A DNA stretch of 25,055 nt from CAZRKC01 sp964600665. Its GTDB lineage: Bacteria; Bacillota; SLNR01. The notes beneath the pieces are model-generated. The model saw nothing but the letters and a program-made list of their open reading frames with translations. It did no database searches and was not told where the DNA came from. Positions 7,241 through 14,392 of this stretch are shown piece by piece; position 1 is the first letter of the stretch; every line of letters starts with the position of its first letter. The DNA is taken from assembly GCA_964600665.1 (NCBI GenBank), contig CAZRKC010000036.1, forward strand, positions 1 through 25,055, in the 5' to 3' direction. The translations under genes were made by a program, and so were the position numbers.

Positions 7241-8440
7241 ATGAGTAAAATTCTTGAACTGCGTGAAAAGCGCGCAAAAGCATGGGAAGCAGCAAAGGCA
7301 TTTCTTGATTCAAAACGCGGCAGTGACGGGCTTGTTTGTGCAGAAGATGCCGCAACCTACGACAAAATGGAGGCAGACATTGTTAACCTCGGCAAGGAAA
7401 TCGCCCGCCTGGAACGTCAGGAATCCCTTGAGGCAGAGCTTAATAAGCCTGTGAATATACCCCTTACCGGGAAACCTGCTATGCCCGGAATGGATATCAA
7501 AACCGGTAGAGCCGGTGATGAGTACAAAATGGCATTCTGGAATGTCATGCGCAGCAAAAACCCCCGACACGATGTGTTAAATTCTCTATCGATTGGGACT
7601 GATTCCGAGGGCGGATATCTTGTTCCCGACGAATTTGAACGCACCTTGATCCAGACCCTTGAGGAAGAGAACGTGTTCCGTAAGCTTGCAAAGATTATCC
7701 AGACTTCAAGCGGTGACCGGAAGATTCCGGTTGTGGTAACAAAAGGTACTGCGGCTTGGCTTGATGAAGGTGAGGAATTTGACGAGAGCGATTCTGTTTT
7801 CGGGCAGACATCCATCGGGGCCTATAAGCTTGGCACCATGATTAAGGTTTCTGATGAACTCCTTAATGACAGTGTGTTTAATCTGGAGAGCTATATTTCC
7901 ACTGAGTTCGCCCGCAGAATCGGTGCAAAGGAAGAAGAAGCATTCCTTGTCGGGGATGCGGACGGAAAGCCTACTGGTATTTTTGCCGCGACCGGAGGTG
8001 CGCAGATTGGTATTACTTCGGGAACTGCAACAGCCATTACCGCCGATGAGATTATCGACCTTGTCTATTCGTTAAAAGCCCCGTACAGGAAAAATGCGGT
8101 GTTTTTGATGAACGATGCGACGGTCAAAGCAATTCGCAAGCTTAAAGACGGCCAGGGGCAGTATCTGTGGCAGCCTTCCCTGACTGCCGGAACACCGGAT
8201 ACCTTGCTGAACCGCCCGGTTTATACTTCCGCTTATGCACCGACTCTTGAAGCCGGAGCGAAGACCGTTGCATTCGGTGATTTCGGGTATTACTGGATTG
8301 CCGACAGGCAGGGGCGTTCCTTCAAACGTTTGAACGAGCTCTTTGCAACCACAGGTCAGGTTGGCTTTCTTGCCAGCCAGCGTGTGGACGGCAAGCTTAT
8401 TCTTCCCGAAGCCATTAAAGTGCTCCAGCAGAAGGCGTAA
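7241..8440 (+). CDS. HK97-fold major capsid protein
   Basis: The shell protein of the phage head. The first roughly 90 residues are a charged, coiled-coil-like delta/scaffold region (LELREKRAKAWEAAKAFLD, then KMEADIVNLGKEIARLERQ). Next comes GTDSEGGYLVPDEFERTLIQ (from about 118), typical of the start of the mature capsid and near the expected cleavage zone. The core follows, with FRKLAKII, a P-domain-like GTMIKVSDELLND and GDGDGKPTG-like AFLVGDADGKPTGIF. The C-terminal block is ADRQGRSFKRLNELF. The 399-residue length is normal. ATTAGGAGG at 7226-7234 precedes the ATG. A 9-bp hairpin lies just after the stop (8452-8479), possibly stabilising this highly expressed message. Confidence 0.95.
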   Translation: MSKILELREKRAKAWEAAKAFLDSKRGSDGLVCAEDAATYDKMEADIVNLGKEIARLERQESLEAELNKPVNIPLTGKPAMPGMDIKTGRAGDEYKMAFWNVMRSKNPRHDVLNSLSIGTDSEGGYLVPDEFERTLIQTLEEENVFRKLAKIIQTSSGDRKIPVVVTKGTAAWLDEGEEFDESDSVFGQTSIGAYKLGTMIKVSDELLNDSVFNLESYISTEFARRIGAKEEEAFLVGDADGKPTGIFAATGGAQIGITSGTATAITADEIIDLVYSLKAPYRKNAVFLMNDATVKAIRKLKDGQGQYLWQPSLTAGTPDTLLNRPVYTSAYAPTLEAGAKTVAFGDFGYYWIADRQGRSFKRLNELFATTGQVGFLASQRVDGKLILPEAIKVLQQKA

Positions 8441-8451
8441 ATGAATATCGA

Positions 8452-8479
8452 GGCAGGCAGTCTATGAAGGCTGCCTGCC
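8452..8479 (+). terminator. hairpin after the major capsid gene
   Basis: GGCAGGCAG (8452-8460) and CTGCCTGCC (8471-8479) form a perfect GC-rich 9-bp stem with a 10-base loop, 12 bases after the capsid stop. It is followed by GGACTTTAGG, so the T-run is poor. It is either a leaky terminator that lowers downstream expression or a 3' stabiliser of the capsid message. Confidence 0.5.
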
Positions 8480-8500
8480 GGACTTTAGGAGGTTAAAACA

Positions 8501-9190
8501 ATGGGATATAACACGAAGAACTACACCGAACAAGGCGGAGAAAAGACCGTTATCGGTGGTGAACTAAAAATTAATACGGGTGGCAGGGTCACTTTCGGCG
8601 GGACATCCATGAAACCGGTAGCCGGTCAAGCCGACAGTGCTGCAACCACTGTTGCCGGTCTAAAAGATGACTTTAATGCTCTTCTGGCAAAGTTACAAGC
8701 CGCAGGGCTTATGGAACGTGCCATTATTTCAGTGGCAGAAGACAGTGTTACGGACAATAAAATCAACACCCTTACGACCTATACCAATGTCAGCGGGTTT
8801 TCAGACCACTGGGTCACTGATGCCATCATTGCCTTGTCGGAGCTTATCCCCGCAGGCACAAAAGTTACTATCAACAACCCTGCTATCGGCGGTACCCATT
8901 ATACCGTTGCCGCCCCCACTCGCATGCTTTGGTTAAGTGACGTAATTAAAGGGCAAAACGAAGCGGTGGCCACCCGAAACAAACTTAATCTGCATACAAC
9001 CCAGGCTTTTGACTTTACCGTCAGCGGATTGGAAGAAGACCTTACCACAGACATCACATTCCAGGTTGTCATAGCAGCTGGCTCGGGCCTTGCCGGAACA
9101 CAGCAAAGCCAGAAAGATTTCGGGGATTATGTTGTGCTGACCACCGGCACTTTGGTAGGTGTGACCTTCAAAGCGGATGAAGACCTGTAA
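8501..9190 (+). CDS. head fibre / capsid decoration protein
   Basis: The N-terminus YNTKNYTEQGGEKTVIGGEL followed by a Gly-rich KINTGGRVTFGG matches the head-fibre family seen after capsid genes in Bacillota phages (related to the phi29 head fibre). The middle has DSAATTVAGLKDDFNALLAKLQAAGLM, a conserved short helix that may trimerise. The rest (about residues 75-229) is beta-rich with Thr/Gly repeats, consistent with an exposed decoration domain. It is likely bound to the outside of the capsid and not needed for assembly. GGAGG at about 8489-8493 precedes the ATG. Confidence 0.75.
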   Translation: MGYNTKNYTEQGGEKTVIGGELKINTGGRVTFGGTSMKPVAGQADSAATTVAGLKDDFNALLAKLQAAGLMERAIISVAEDSVTDNKINTLTTYTNVSGFSDHWVTDAIIALSELIPAGTKVTINNPAIGGTHYTVAAPTRMLWLSDVIKGQNEAVATRNKLNLHTTQAFDFTVSGLEEDLTTDITFQVVIAAGSGLAGTQQSQKDFGDYVVLTTGTLVGVTFKADEDL

Positions 9191-9208
9191 CGAAGGGAGG
9201 TGGGCGCA

Positions 9209-9487
9209 GTGGTAGTCACACTTGAAGATACAAAAGCCTGGCTCAGGGTCGACACCGAAACGGAAGATGCGCTCATCGAAGGCTTGATTGAAACGGCGGA
9301 GGAACTGGTAGAAGGCATCCTCCGCTTTTCTTTGAGCGAGTTTACAGATGAAGTGCCCGAACCAGTCAAGCATGCCATCTATTATGCTGTTTCCAAGCTA
9401 TACGAGGAGAGAAACGAGCTCAATAGCCATGAGCTGACCGATGTGCTCAAAGCCCTTCTCTTTTCCTACAGGAAGGTGGAGTGGTGA
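9209..9487 (+). CDS. head-tail connector (gp6/gp15-like)
   Basis: A 92-residue mainly helical protein of the phage gp6-like connector family. It begins TLEDTKAWLRVDTETEDALIE, has a central AEELVEGIL helix and ends ALLFSYRKVEW, the usual C-terminal signature. It forms the ring under the portal. The start is taken as GTG at 9209 because GGGAGG (9195-9200) is 8 nt upstream; the earlier in-frame GTG at 9200 overlaps that site. The stop overlaps the next gene by one base. Confidence 0.85.
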   Translation: MVVTLEDTKAWLRVDTETEDALIEGLIETAEELVEGILRFSLSEFTDEVPEPVKHAIYYAVSKLYEERNELNSHELTDVLKALLFSYRKVEW

Positions 9488-9813
9488 TGAAAATAGGAAA
9501 ACTACGGCATCGGGTAAAAATCCAAGCATACACCGCCGGTAGGGACAGCTTTGGCAGTGAAGAGCCTGTTTGGACTGATGTGGCAACGGTCTGGGCCAGC
9601 GTTACCCCTGTCTCCGGTAAGGAATATTTTGCATCCGCACAAGTCAATACAGAAATTTCGACAAAAATCACCATGCGGTATATAAGCGGAATCACCCCGA
9701 AAATGCGGGTAGTTTTTGATGCACGCATCTTTGAGATCATATCAGTACTGAATTTTGAAGAACGGGGTATCGAGCTTAATCTTATGTGCAAGGAGAGTGT
9801 TCCGGATGGCTAA
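9487..9813 (+). CDS. head-tail joining / head closure protein
   Basis: A 108-residue beta-barrel type adaptor of the SPP1 gp16 / phage head-tail joining family. MKIGKLRHRVKIQ opens the protein, then W-x-D-VATVWASVTPVSGKEYF (about residues 29-48), an ITMRYISGI strand and the C-terminal ERGIELNLMCKE. It closes the head after packaging and provides the tail docking surface. ATG at 9487 is chosen over two GTGs just before it, since GGTGGA lies 6 nt upstream. It overlaps the next gene's start by 8 bases. Confidence 0.85.
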   Translation: MKIGKLRHRVKIQAYTAGRDSFGSEEPVWTDVATVWASVTPVSGKEYFASAQVNTEISTKITMRYISGITPKMRVVFDARIFEIISVLNFEERGIELNLMCKESVPDG

Positions 9814-10213
9814 GCGGGTACGTGTAAAACAATTAAAAACGCATATTGTCGGCATGGATGAAGTCATCAAGCTGATACAGAAAATGGGTGATGCGGCGGC
9901 GGATGCCTTGAACAAAGCTTCGAAAGCCGGAGCAGACATTGTTCTGTCCAAAGCCAAGCAAAAGGTCCCGGTTGATACCGGTAAGCTCAGAGACAGCTTG
10001 GTACTTAAAAAGAGCAAGGTTAAAAACGCTAACATCAAGAGCGAGTATTATGTTACGAAAAAAAGCGGTGCGAAGCATTTTGTGCCGGTGGAACTGGGGA
10101 CATCCAAAATGCAGGCACAGCCCTTCCTCCGCCCGGCTGTTGATGAGAATAAAAGCAGCGTGGCAAAGAAGGTAAACGAAGAAATGTTAAAGGCGATCGG
10201 GAGGGTTACGTGA
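9806..10213 (+). CDS. HK97 gp10-like tail component
   Basis: A 135-residue protein with the gp10-family core: a GMDEVIKLIQKMG helix, ADIVLSKAKQKVPVDTGKLRDSL (the VPVDTGxLR signature, about residues 50-70), YYVTKKSGAKHFVPVELGTSKM, and QPFLRPAVDENK near the C-terminus. This group sits at the head-tail interface in siphoviruses. AGGAGAG at 9791-9797 fixes the ATG at 9806. A longer in-frame reading back to 9755 would overlap the preceding gene and has no ribosome site. The stop overlaps the next ATG. Confidence 0.88.
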   Translation: MAKRVRVKQLKTHIVGMDEVIKLIQKMGDAAADALNKASKAGADIVLSKAKQKVPVDTGKLRDSLVLKKSKVKNANIKSEYYVTKKSGAKHFVPVELGTSKMQAQPFLRPAVDENKSSVAKKVNEEMLKAIGRVT

Positions 10214-10587
10214 TGAGACTTGAGGAAGCTGTAAGCAGCTATTTACAAACTAAACTAAACAACGCGCTATACCCTTTTCTGCTGCCGCAAAAATGTGATC
10301 TTCCATCTGTAGTCTATTTCCCAGTTTCGGTGGAGCGGCTGCACAGCCTTATTGCGGATACCGGCTTTGTCAAGCAACGGCTGCAGTTTAACTGCTTTGC
10401 CAAGACCTATAAGAAAGCAGTGGAAACAGCAAATATAATCCAAACAGCGCTGCAAAACTACTCCGGCGATATGTCAGGACTGAATATCGGCGGTGTGCTG
10501 ATGTTGGATGAATCTACAAACTATGAATCGGATACCAAAGTTTACTCGGTATCCTTGGAATTTGAATTTCAATTTGAGGAGGTATAA
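10213..10587 (+). CDS. tail terminator / tail completion protein (DUF3168-like)
   Basis: A 124-residue protein in the tail-terminator position. It shows an N-terminal helix (LEEAVSSYLQTKLNNAL), a central LPSVVYFPVS strand, an alternating QRLQFNCFAKTYKKAVETANII helix region and a final YSVSLEFEFQFEE strand, the pattern of DUF3168-like proteins that cap the tail tube. GGGAGG at 10199-10204 supports ATG 10213, with GTG 10210 as an alternative. The tube gene follows after 4 bases. The family is assigned by position and pattern rather than by a sharp motif. Confidence 0.72.
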   Translation: MRLEEAVSSYLQTKLNNALYPFLLPQKCDLPSVVYFPVSVERLHSLIADTGFVKQRLQFNCFAKTYKKAVETANIIQTALQNYSGDMSGLNIGGVLMLDESTNYESDTKVYSVSLEFEFQFEEV

Positions 10588-10591
10588 CAAT

Positions 10592-10975
10592 ATGGCTATA
10601 GCAGGAAAAAGCGGTAAATTGGGGCTTGGTGCCAACACCGTCGTTGATGTCAGCAGCTGGTCATTGGAACTGGGTGCGGACACCCTCGATGTAACTGCCC
10701 TCGGTGATGATTGGAAAAAGTTCATCGCCGGACTAAAAGAATGGTCAGCATCGGCAGAAGGCTTTTATTCGGTGCACACTGATGCAACCGGACAAAAGGC
10801 ACTGCAGGATGCTTACTTAAACAGCACGGAAGTGTCGCTCAAACTCTTTGTAAATGCCACAAACTATTATTCCGGGAGTGCCTATATTTCAGGAATGTCC
10901 GTAGAAGACCCGGTGGATGATACAGTGAGCATTTCCTTTGAGTTTCAAGGCACCGGTGCTCTTTCTTACAACTAA
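10592..10975 (+). CDS. major tail (tube) protein, first copy
   Basis: A 127-residue tail-tube-type protein. MAIAGKSGKLGLGANTVVDV is followed by SWSLELGADTLDVTALGDDW (from about residue 27), GLKEWSASAEGFYS and a C-terminal ISGMSVEDPVDDTVSISFEF then QGTGAL. This is the beta-sandwich hexamer subunit pattern of phage tail tubes. GAGGAGG at about 10576-10582 places the ATG at 10592. It is clearly related to the next gene. It is taken as the main tube subunit because of its compact size and strong ribosome site. Confidence 0.8.
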   Translation: MAIAGKSGKLGLGANTVVDVSSWSLELGADTLDVTALGDDWKKFIAGLKEWSASAEGFYSVHTDATGQKALQDAYLNSTEVSLKLFVNATNYYSGSAYISGMSVEDPVDDTVSISFEFQGTGALSYN

Positions 10976-10989
10976 GGCGGTGATGGATT

Positions 10990-11604
10990 ATGGCTATTTC
11001 AGGCAAGGTTGGCGCTGTGTTTCTTCAAACCGAAGAAGCACCGGCAGCATTTATTAAGGAAGCAACCGTGGCAAATGCAGAAAGAACGATTTACACCATT
11101 GAGAATGACGACTGCAGATATTTGGACAAACACTCCCCTGTTTTGGTGTATGTTAACGACGTTGCAATAAGCACCGGATATTTGGTGGAGCACCTTGGCG
11201 GGGCTGTGAGGTTTACATCTGCGCTGGACGAAGAAGATGAAGTGACGGTCAGCGGCAAAAGCATCGAAGTGGATCAGGCCGGTGGCTTTTTTAACTGGAG
11301 TGCTGAACTATCGGCGGATACTGCCGATGTTACCACATTTGAAAGCAGTGGCTGGAAGAAAAACCTGCCGACCATGAACGGATTTTCCGCTTCTGCGGAA
11401 AGCTACTGGGCGGATGAGCGCTTATCGGTACGGCTTGGCCAGGAGGTAATCGTGGCTCTGTATCTTGATACGGGCACCAACAAAAAACGGTATGAGGGCT
11501 ATGCACTCATTTCAGGTGACAGCATCGAATTATCGGTCGACGATGTGGTCAATGAGAGCATTGAGTTTGAGGGCAGCGGCCGGCTCTATTATAGGGAGGA
11601 TTAA
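10990..11604 (+). CDS. second tail-tube-like protein, paralogue with N-terminal insertion
   Basis: A 204-residue protein that starts MAISGKVGAVFL like its neighbour and repeats its core late: FNWSAELSADTADVTTFESS (from about residue 99), GFSASAESYWADE and GDSIELSVDDVVNESIEFEG then SGRLYY. Between the shared start and core are about 85 extra residues with no match in the first copy, including YLDKHSPVLVYVNDVAISTG and VTVSGKSIEVD, which read like an added beta domain. It may be a minor tube subunit, a tip-proximal ring or a decorated tube form. The preceding ribosome site (AAGGCGGTG) is weaker than that of the first copy. GGGAGGA at its end serves the next gene. Confidence 0.72.
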   Translation: MAISGKVGAVFLQTEEAPAAFIKEATVANAERTIYTIENDDCRYLDKHSPVLVYVNDVAISTGYLVEHLGGAVRFTSALDEEDEVTVSGKSIEVDQAGGFFNWSAELSADTADVTTFESSGWKKNLPTMNGFSASAESYWADERLSVRLGQEVIVALYLDTGTNKKRYEGYALISGDSIELSVDDVVNESIEFEGSGRLYYRED

Positions 11605-11608
11605 AACC

Positions 11609-11929
11609 ATGAAACAAGGTATAACCATAGAACTTGATAAACCAAGGACGCTTCGGTATGGAATGAACGCTTTGATTAAGATCGAGGAATTAACCGGGAA
11701 GAATCTCACGAAGCTTGACCTCGATAATATATCCATCAAAGACCTGCGGACTATAGTCTATGCAGGTCTTTTTCATGAGGATAAGGATTTGACCCCGGAG
11801 AAATGTGCGGATCTGATTGACGAGTACAGCGATATCGGAACAGTTGCAGAGAAACTGGGTGAAGCCATGACCCTGGCATTTGGTGCAAAGTCGGGAAACC
11901 CCAAGGCGATGGAGACGGCAAAGAAATAG
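11609..11929 (+). CDS. tail assembly chaperone, short form (gpG-like)
   Basis: A 106-residue protein in the position of lambda gpG: after the tube genes and before the tape measure. It shows GITIELDKPRTLRYGMNALI, KIEELTG, a DLRTIVYAGLFHEDKDLTPE block and a helix TVAEKLGEAMTLAFGAK. Such proteins coat the tape measure during tail assembly and are absent from the virion. GGGAGGA at 11594-11600 precedes the ATG at 11609. Close to its 3' end, in phase, is the slip site GGGAAAC (11893-11899), ten codons before the stop. Confidence 0.82.
   Translation: MKQGITIELDKPRTLRYGMNALIKIEELTGKNLTKLDLDNISIKDLRTIVYAGLFHEDKDLTPEKCADLIDEYSDIGTVAEKLGEAMTLAFGAKSGNPKAMETAKK
11893..11899 (+). promoter_or_regulatory. 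predicted -1 ribosomal frameshift site (GGGAAAC)
   Basis: The heptamer is read in the chaperone frame as G GGA AAC, the X XXY YYZ form known from lambda gpG-gpT (GGGAAAG). A shift by -1 here joins the short chaperone to the downstream frame that is open to the TGA at 12238-12240. An overlapping A AAC CCC (11896-11902) is a second, poorer match. Confidence 0.75.
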
Positions 11930-12240
11930 GCTTTGACGAGCTGTTTTCCATCGCCACAAAGAAATTAAAAATGCGTCCGGCTGATTTCTGGGAATTGACA
12001 CCCCTTGAACTGAGACTCCGGCTTGAGGGTTATGCAGAGGAAAAAGCAGAGCATAGACAAGAGCTTTTATATCTTGCCTGGCATATAGAAGCCTTTGCAA
12101 GACAAAAGCGCCTTCCCGGTCTTAAGAAAATACTTAAAGACAGCGGGATAAATAAAAAGACACGAAGCCGTCTTTCGACGGAGCAATTAATGAAGATAGC
12201 TCAAAGCAAGGGGCTAAAAGTACCAATGAAATGGAGGTGA
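11899..12240 (+). CDS. tail assembly chaperone frameshift extension (gpT-like part of gpGT)
   Basis: This frame has no good start of its own near its beginning and is open from the slip site. It encodes about 113 residues that follow the 97 residues of the short form, giving a fusion of about 210 residues. The extension opens with a Gly/Asp-rich linker (PQGDGDGKEIG), then FDELFSIATKKLKMRPADFW and ELTPLELRLRLEGYAEEKAE, the pattern seen in gpT-type extensions (x-P-x-x-F/M-W-x-L/M-T-P-x-E-L). The gpGT form recruits tube subunits to the tape measure. An internal ATG at 11971 exists but lacks a clear ribosome site, so independent translation is less likely than frameshifting. Confidence 0.78.
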   Translation, partial: PQGDGDGKEIGFDELFSIATKKLKMRPADFWELTPLELRLRLEGYAEEKAEHRQELLYLAWHIEAFARQKRLPGLKKILKDSGINKKTRSRLSTEQLMKIAQSKGLKVPMKWR

Positions 12241-12244
12241 TGGG

Positions 12245-14377
12245 ATGGCGGTACTTCGTAATGTCGTAGTAAAAATTGGTGCGGATATATCAGAGCTACA
12301 AAAGAGCTTAAATGAAGCTTCAAAGAGCCTGGACAAAGCGGGTAAAACTCTAACATCTATCGGTGGGACATTAACGAAAGGTCTGACCCTTCCCATCGCA
12401 GCCGCTACCACAGGGGTCTTTAAGCTTGGTATGGATTTTAAAGACTCGTTCGACAAAATCCGCATCGGGACCGGTGCAACCGGGGATGCCTTGGAAGACT
12501 TGAAAAATGATTTCAAGGCGGTCTATTCATCCGTCCCAGCTGGCATGGCTGATGTAAGTACCGCCATTTCTGACCTTAATACGAGGACAGGACTTGCCGG
12601 AAAGCCGCTACAGGAGTTGTCGACCCAAATGCTAAACCTCTCCAGGATTAGCGGTGAGGATTTATCAGGCATGATCGCAAACTCCTCCCGCCTTTTCGGC
12701 GACTGGAGCGTTGCGGCAGATGATACCGCAGGTACCATGGATTATCTTTTCAAGGTATCTCAAAGCACCGGTATCGGCTTTAATGATCTGAACGCAAAGC
12801 TCGTGCAGTTCGGTGCTCCCCTTCGCCAGATGGGCTTTGACCTCGAAACTTCTGCGGCTATGCTCGGTAAATTTGAAAAAGAAGGTGTCAATACCGAACT
12901 GGTTCTTGGTGGTCTTCGTATTGCTTTGGGGAAGATGGCCAAAGAAGGCATTACGGACACCAAGGCGGCTTTGGAGGAAGTCACCAAAAGAATCAAGGAC
13001 GCAGGCTCTACCGGTGAAGCAAATGCCATCGCCCTTGAAATGTTCGGTGCAAGGATCGGCCCGGATATGGCGGCAGCCATCAGAGAAGGTCGGTTTGAAC
13101 TATCAGAGCTTGTTTCCACTCTGCAAACCAGCAGCGAAACCATAAACGGAGCTGCTTTTGAGACAATGGACTTTACCGAGCAGCTTACCCTGATGAAAAA
13201 TAAGGCGGCAGTTGCCCTTGAGCCACTGGGGTCTTCCCTTATGCAGGCCATTAACTCGGCAATGCCTGCAATTGAGAGACTCCTCGGCAAATTAACCGGG
13301 TTGGTTGAATGGTTCACGAACCTTGACAGCGGATCACAAAAGATGATTCTAACCTTCATTGGTATTGCTGCAGCGATAGGTCCTGCTTTGACTTTGATTG
13401 GAAAGTTGACAAGCGGTATCGGTTCAGCAGTCAATGTAGTGAAATGGCTGGCCGATGCCAATAATCTGGCGACCATAAAAACCATCGCCATGACTGTTGC
13501 ACAAAAGGCTGCGGCGGCGGCACAGTGGCTTTTAAATGCAGCCATGTCGGCAAACCCAATCGGTATTATTATTGTAGCTATTGCCGCTCTGGTTGCAGGA
13601 ATTATATATCTTTGGAACACCAATGAGGGTTTCAGGAATGCAGTGATTGCCATCTGGGAAGCAATAGTCAATGCCTTTAAGGCATCAATTGACTGGATAA
13701 TAGGAGCCTTTAACAAAGTAGTGGATTTCATTAAAAACAACTGGCAGGCCATTTTGCTGTTTATCATCAACCCCTTTGCAGGGGCTTTTAAGTATCTGTA
13801 CGACAACTGTGAAGGATTTAGGAACTTTATCAATAACCTGCTTGCTTCCATCGGGAAGTTCTTCACTGACCTTTGGAACAACATCAAGACCGCTGTTTCA
13901 AATATCTATACCGGCATTAAAAACACCTTTGACAACATCACAAGCTTTGTGACCGGCTTTATAAAAAACGCCGCGCAATGGGGTTTGAATCTGGTCAAGG
14001 GCATTGCTGATGGGATAAAAGCGGGTGTTAAATGGGTACAGGATGCCGTTTCCGGTGTAGCGGATGGGATAAAGAAATTTCTCGGCTTTTCATCTCCCAC
14101 AGAAGAAGGTCCCGGTTCGAAATCCGATAAATGGATGCCTAATCTTTTTGAAATGTTGCAAAAAGGAATCAATGCAGGCATACCGGAGCTTAATGCATCT
14201 TTATCAGCTGCGATGAATCCTAATATTAGTGCTTCTACCGCCCTTGCAGTTCCCGGTGGCGGTTTAGGAGGAAGCATAAACATTACCATCACAGGCAACT
14301 ACATCAGGGACGATGACGACATAGATGAAATTGCTGGGAAACTGGTCAGGAAACTAAAATTATTAGGAATTGAGTAA
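12245..14377 (+). CDS. tail tape measure protein
   Basis: A 710-residue protein that sets tail length and is ejected with DNA. The N-terminus (about 1-60) is a helical ELQKSLNEASKSLDKAGKTL segment followed by the domain typical of tape measures (FKDSFDKIRIGTGATGDALEDL, SSRLFGDW, STGIGFNDLNAKLVQFGAPL). Hydrophobic segments lie at about residues 367-390 (ILTFIGIAAAIGPALTLIG), about 436-458 (IGIIIVAIAALVAGIIYLW) and about 498-518. The C-terminus has GFSSPTEEGPGSKSDKWMPN and a short GGSINITITGNYIRDDDD tail. GGAGGTGA just before the ATG is part of the chaperone stop. The length predicts a tail of roughly 100 nm by the usual 0.15 nm per residue rule, which is an inference. Confidence 0.92.
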   Translation: MAVLRNVVVKIGADISELQKSLNEASKSLDKAGKTLTSIGGTLTKGLTLPIAAATTGVFKLGMDFKDSFDKIRIGTGATGDALEDLKNDFKAVYSSVPAGMADVSTAISDLNTRTGLAGKPLQELSTQMLNLSRISGEDLSGMIANSSRLFGDWSVAADDTAGTMDYLFKVSQSTGIGFNDLNAKLVQFGAPLRQMGFDLETSAAMLGKFEKEGVNTELVLGGLRIALGKMAKEGITDTKAALEEVTKRIKDAGSTGEANAIALEMFGARIGPDMAAAIREGRFELSELVSTLQTSSETINGAAFETMDFTEQLTLMKNKAAVALEPLGSSLMQAINSAMPAIERLLGKLTGLVEWFTNLDSGSQKMILTFIGIAAAIGPALTLIGKLTSGIGSAVNVVKWLADANNLATIKTIAMTVAQKAAAAAQWLLNAAMSANPIGIIIVAIAALVAGIIYLWNTNEGFRNAVIAIWEAIVNAFKASIDWIIGAFNKVVDFIKNNWQAILLFIINPFAGAFKYLYDNCEGFRNFINNLLASIGKFFTDLWNNIKTAVSNIYTGIKNTFDNITSFVTGFIKNAAQWGLNLVKGIADGIKAGVKWVQDAVSGVADGIKKFLGFSSPTEEGPGSKSDKWMPNLFEMLQKGINAGIPELNASLSAAMNPNISASTALAVPGGGLGGSINITITGNYIRDDDDIDEIAGKLVRKLKLLGIE

Positions 14378-14392
14378 CAAGGAGGTGGCGGA

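Noticed and set aside
12760..13887. Minus-strand open frame of 375 codons opposite the tape measure
   Set aside because: It mirrors the Ala/Gly/Ile-rich tape measure, giving a spurious hydrophobic translation; no start signal is present.
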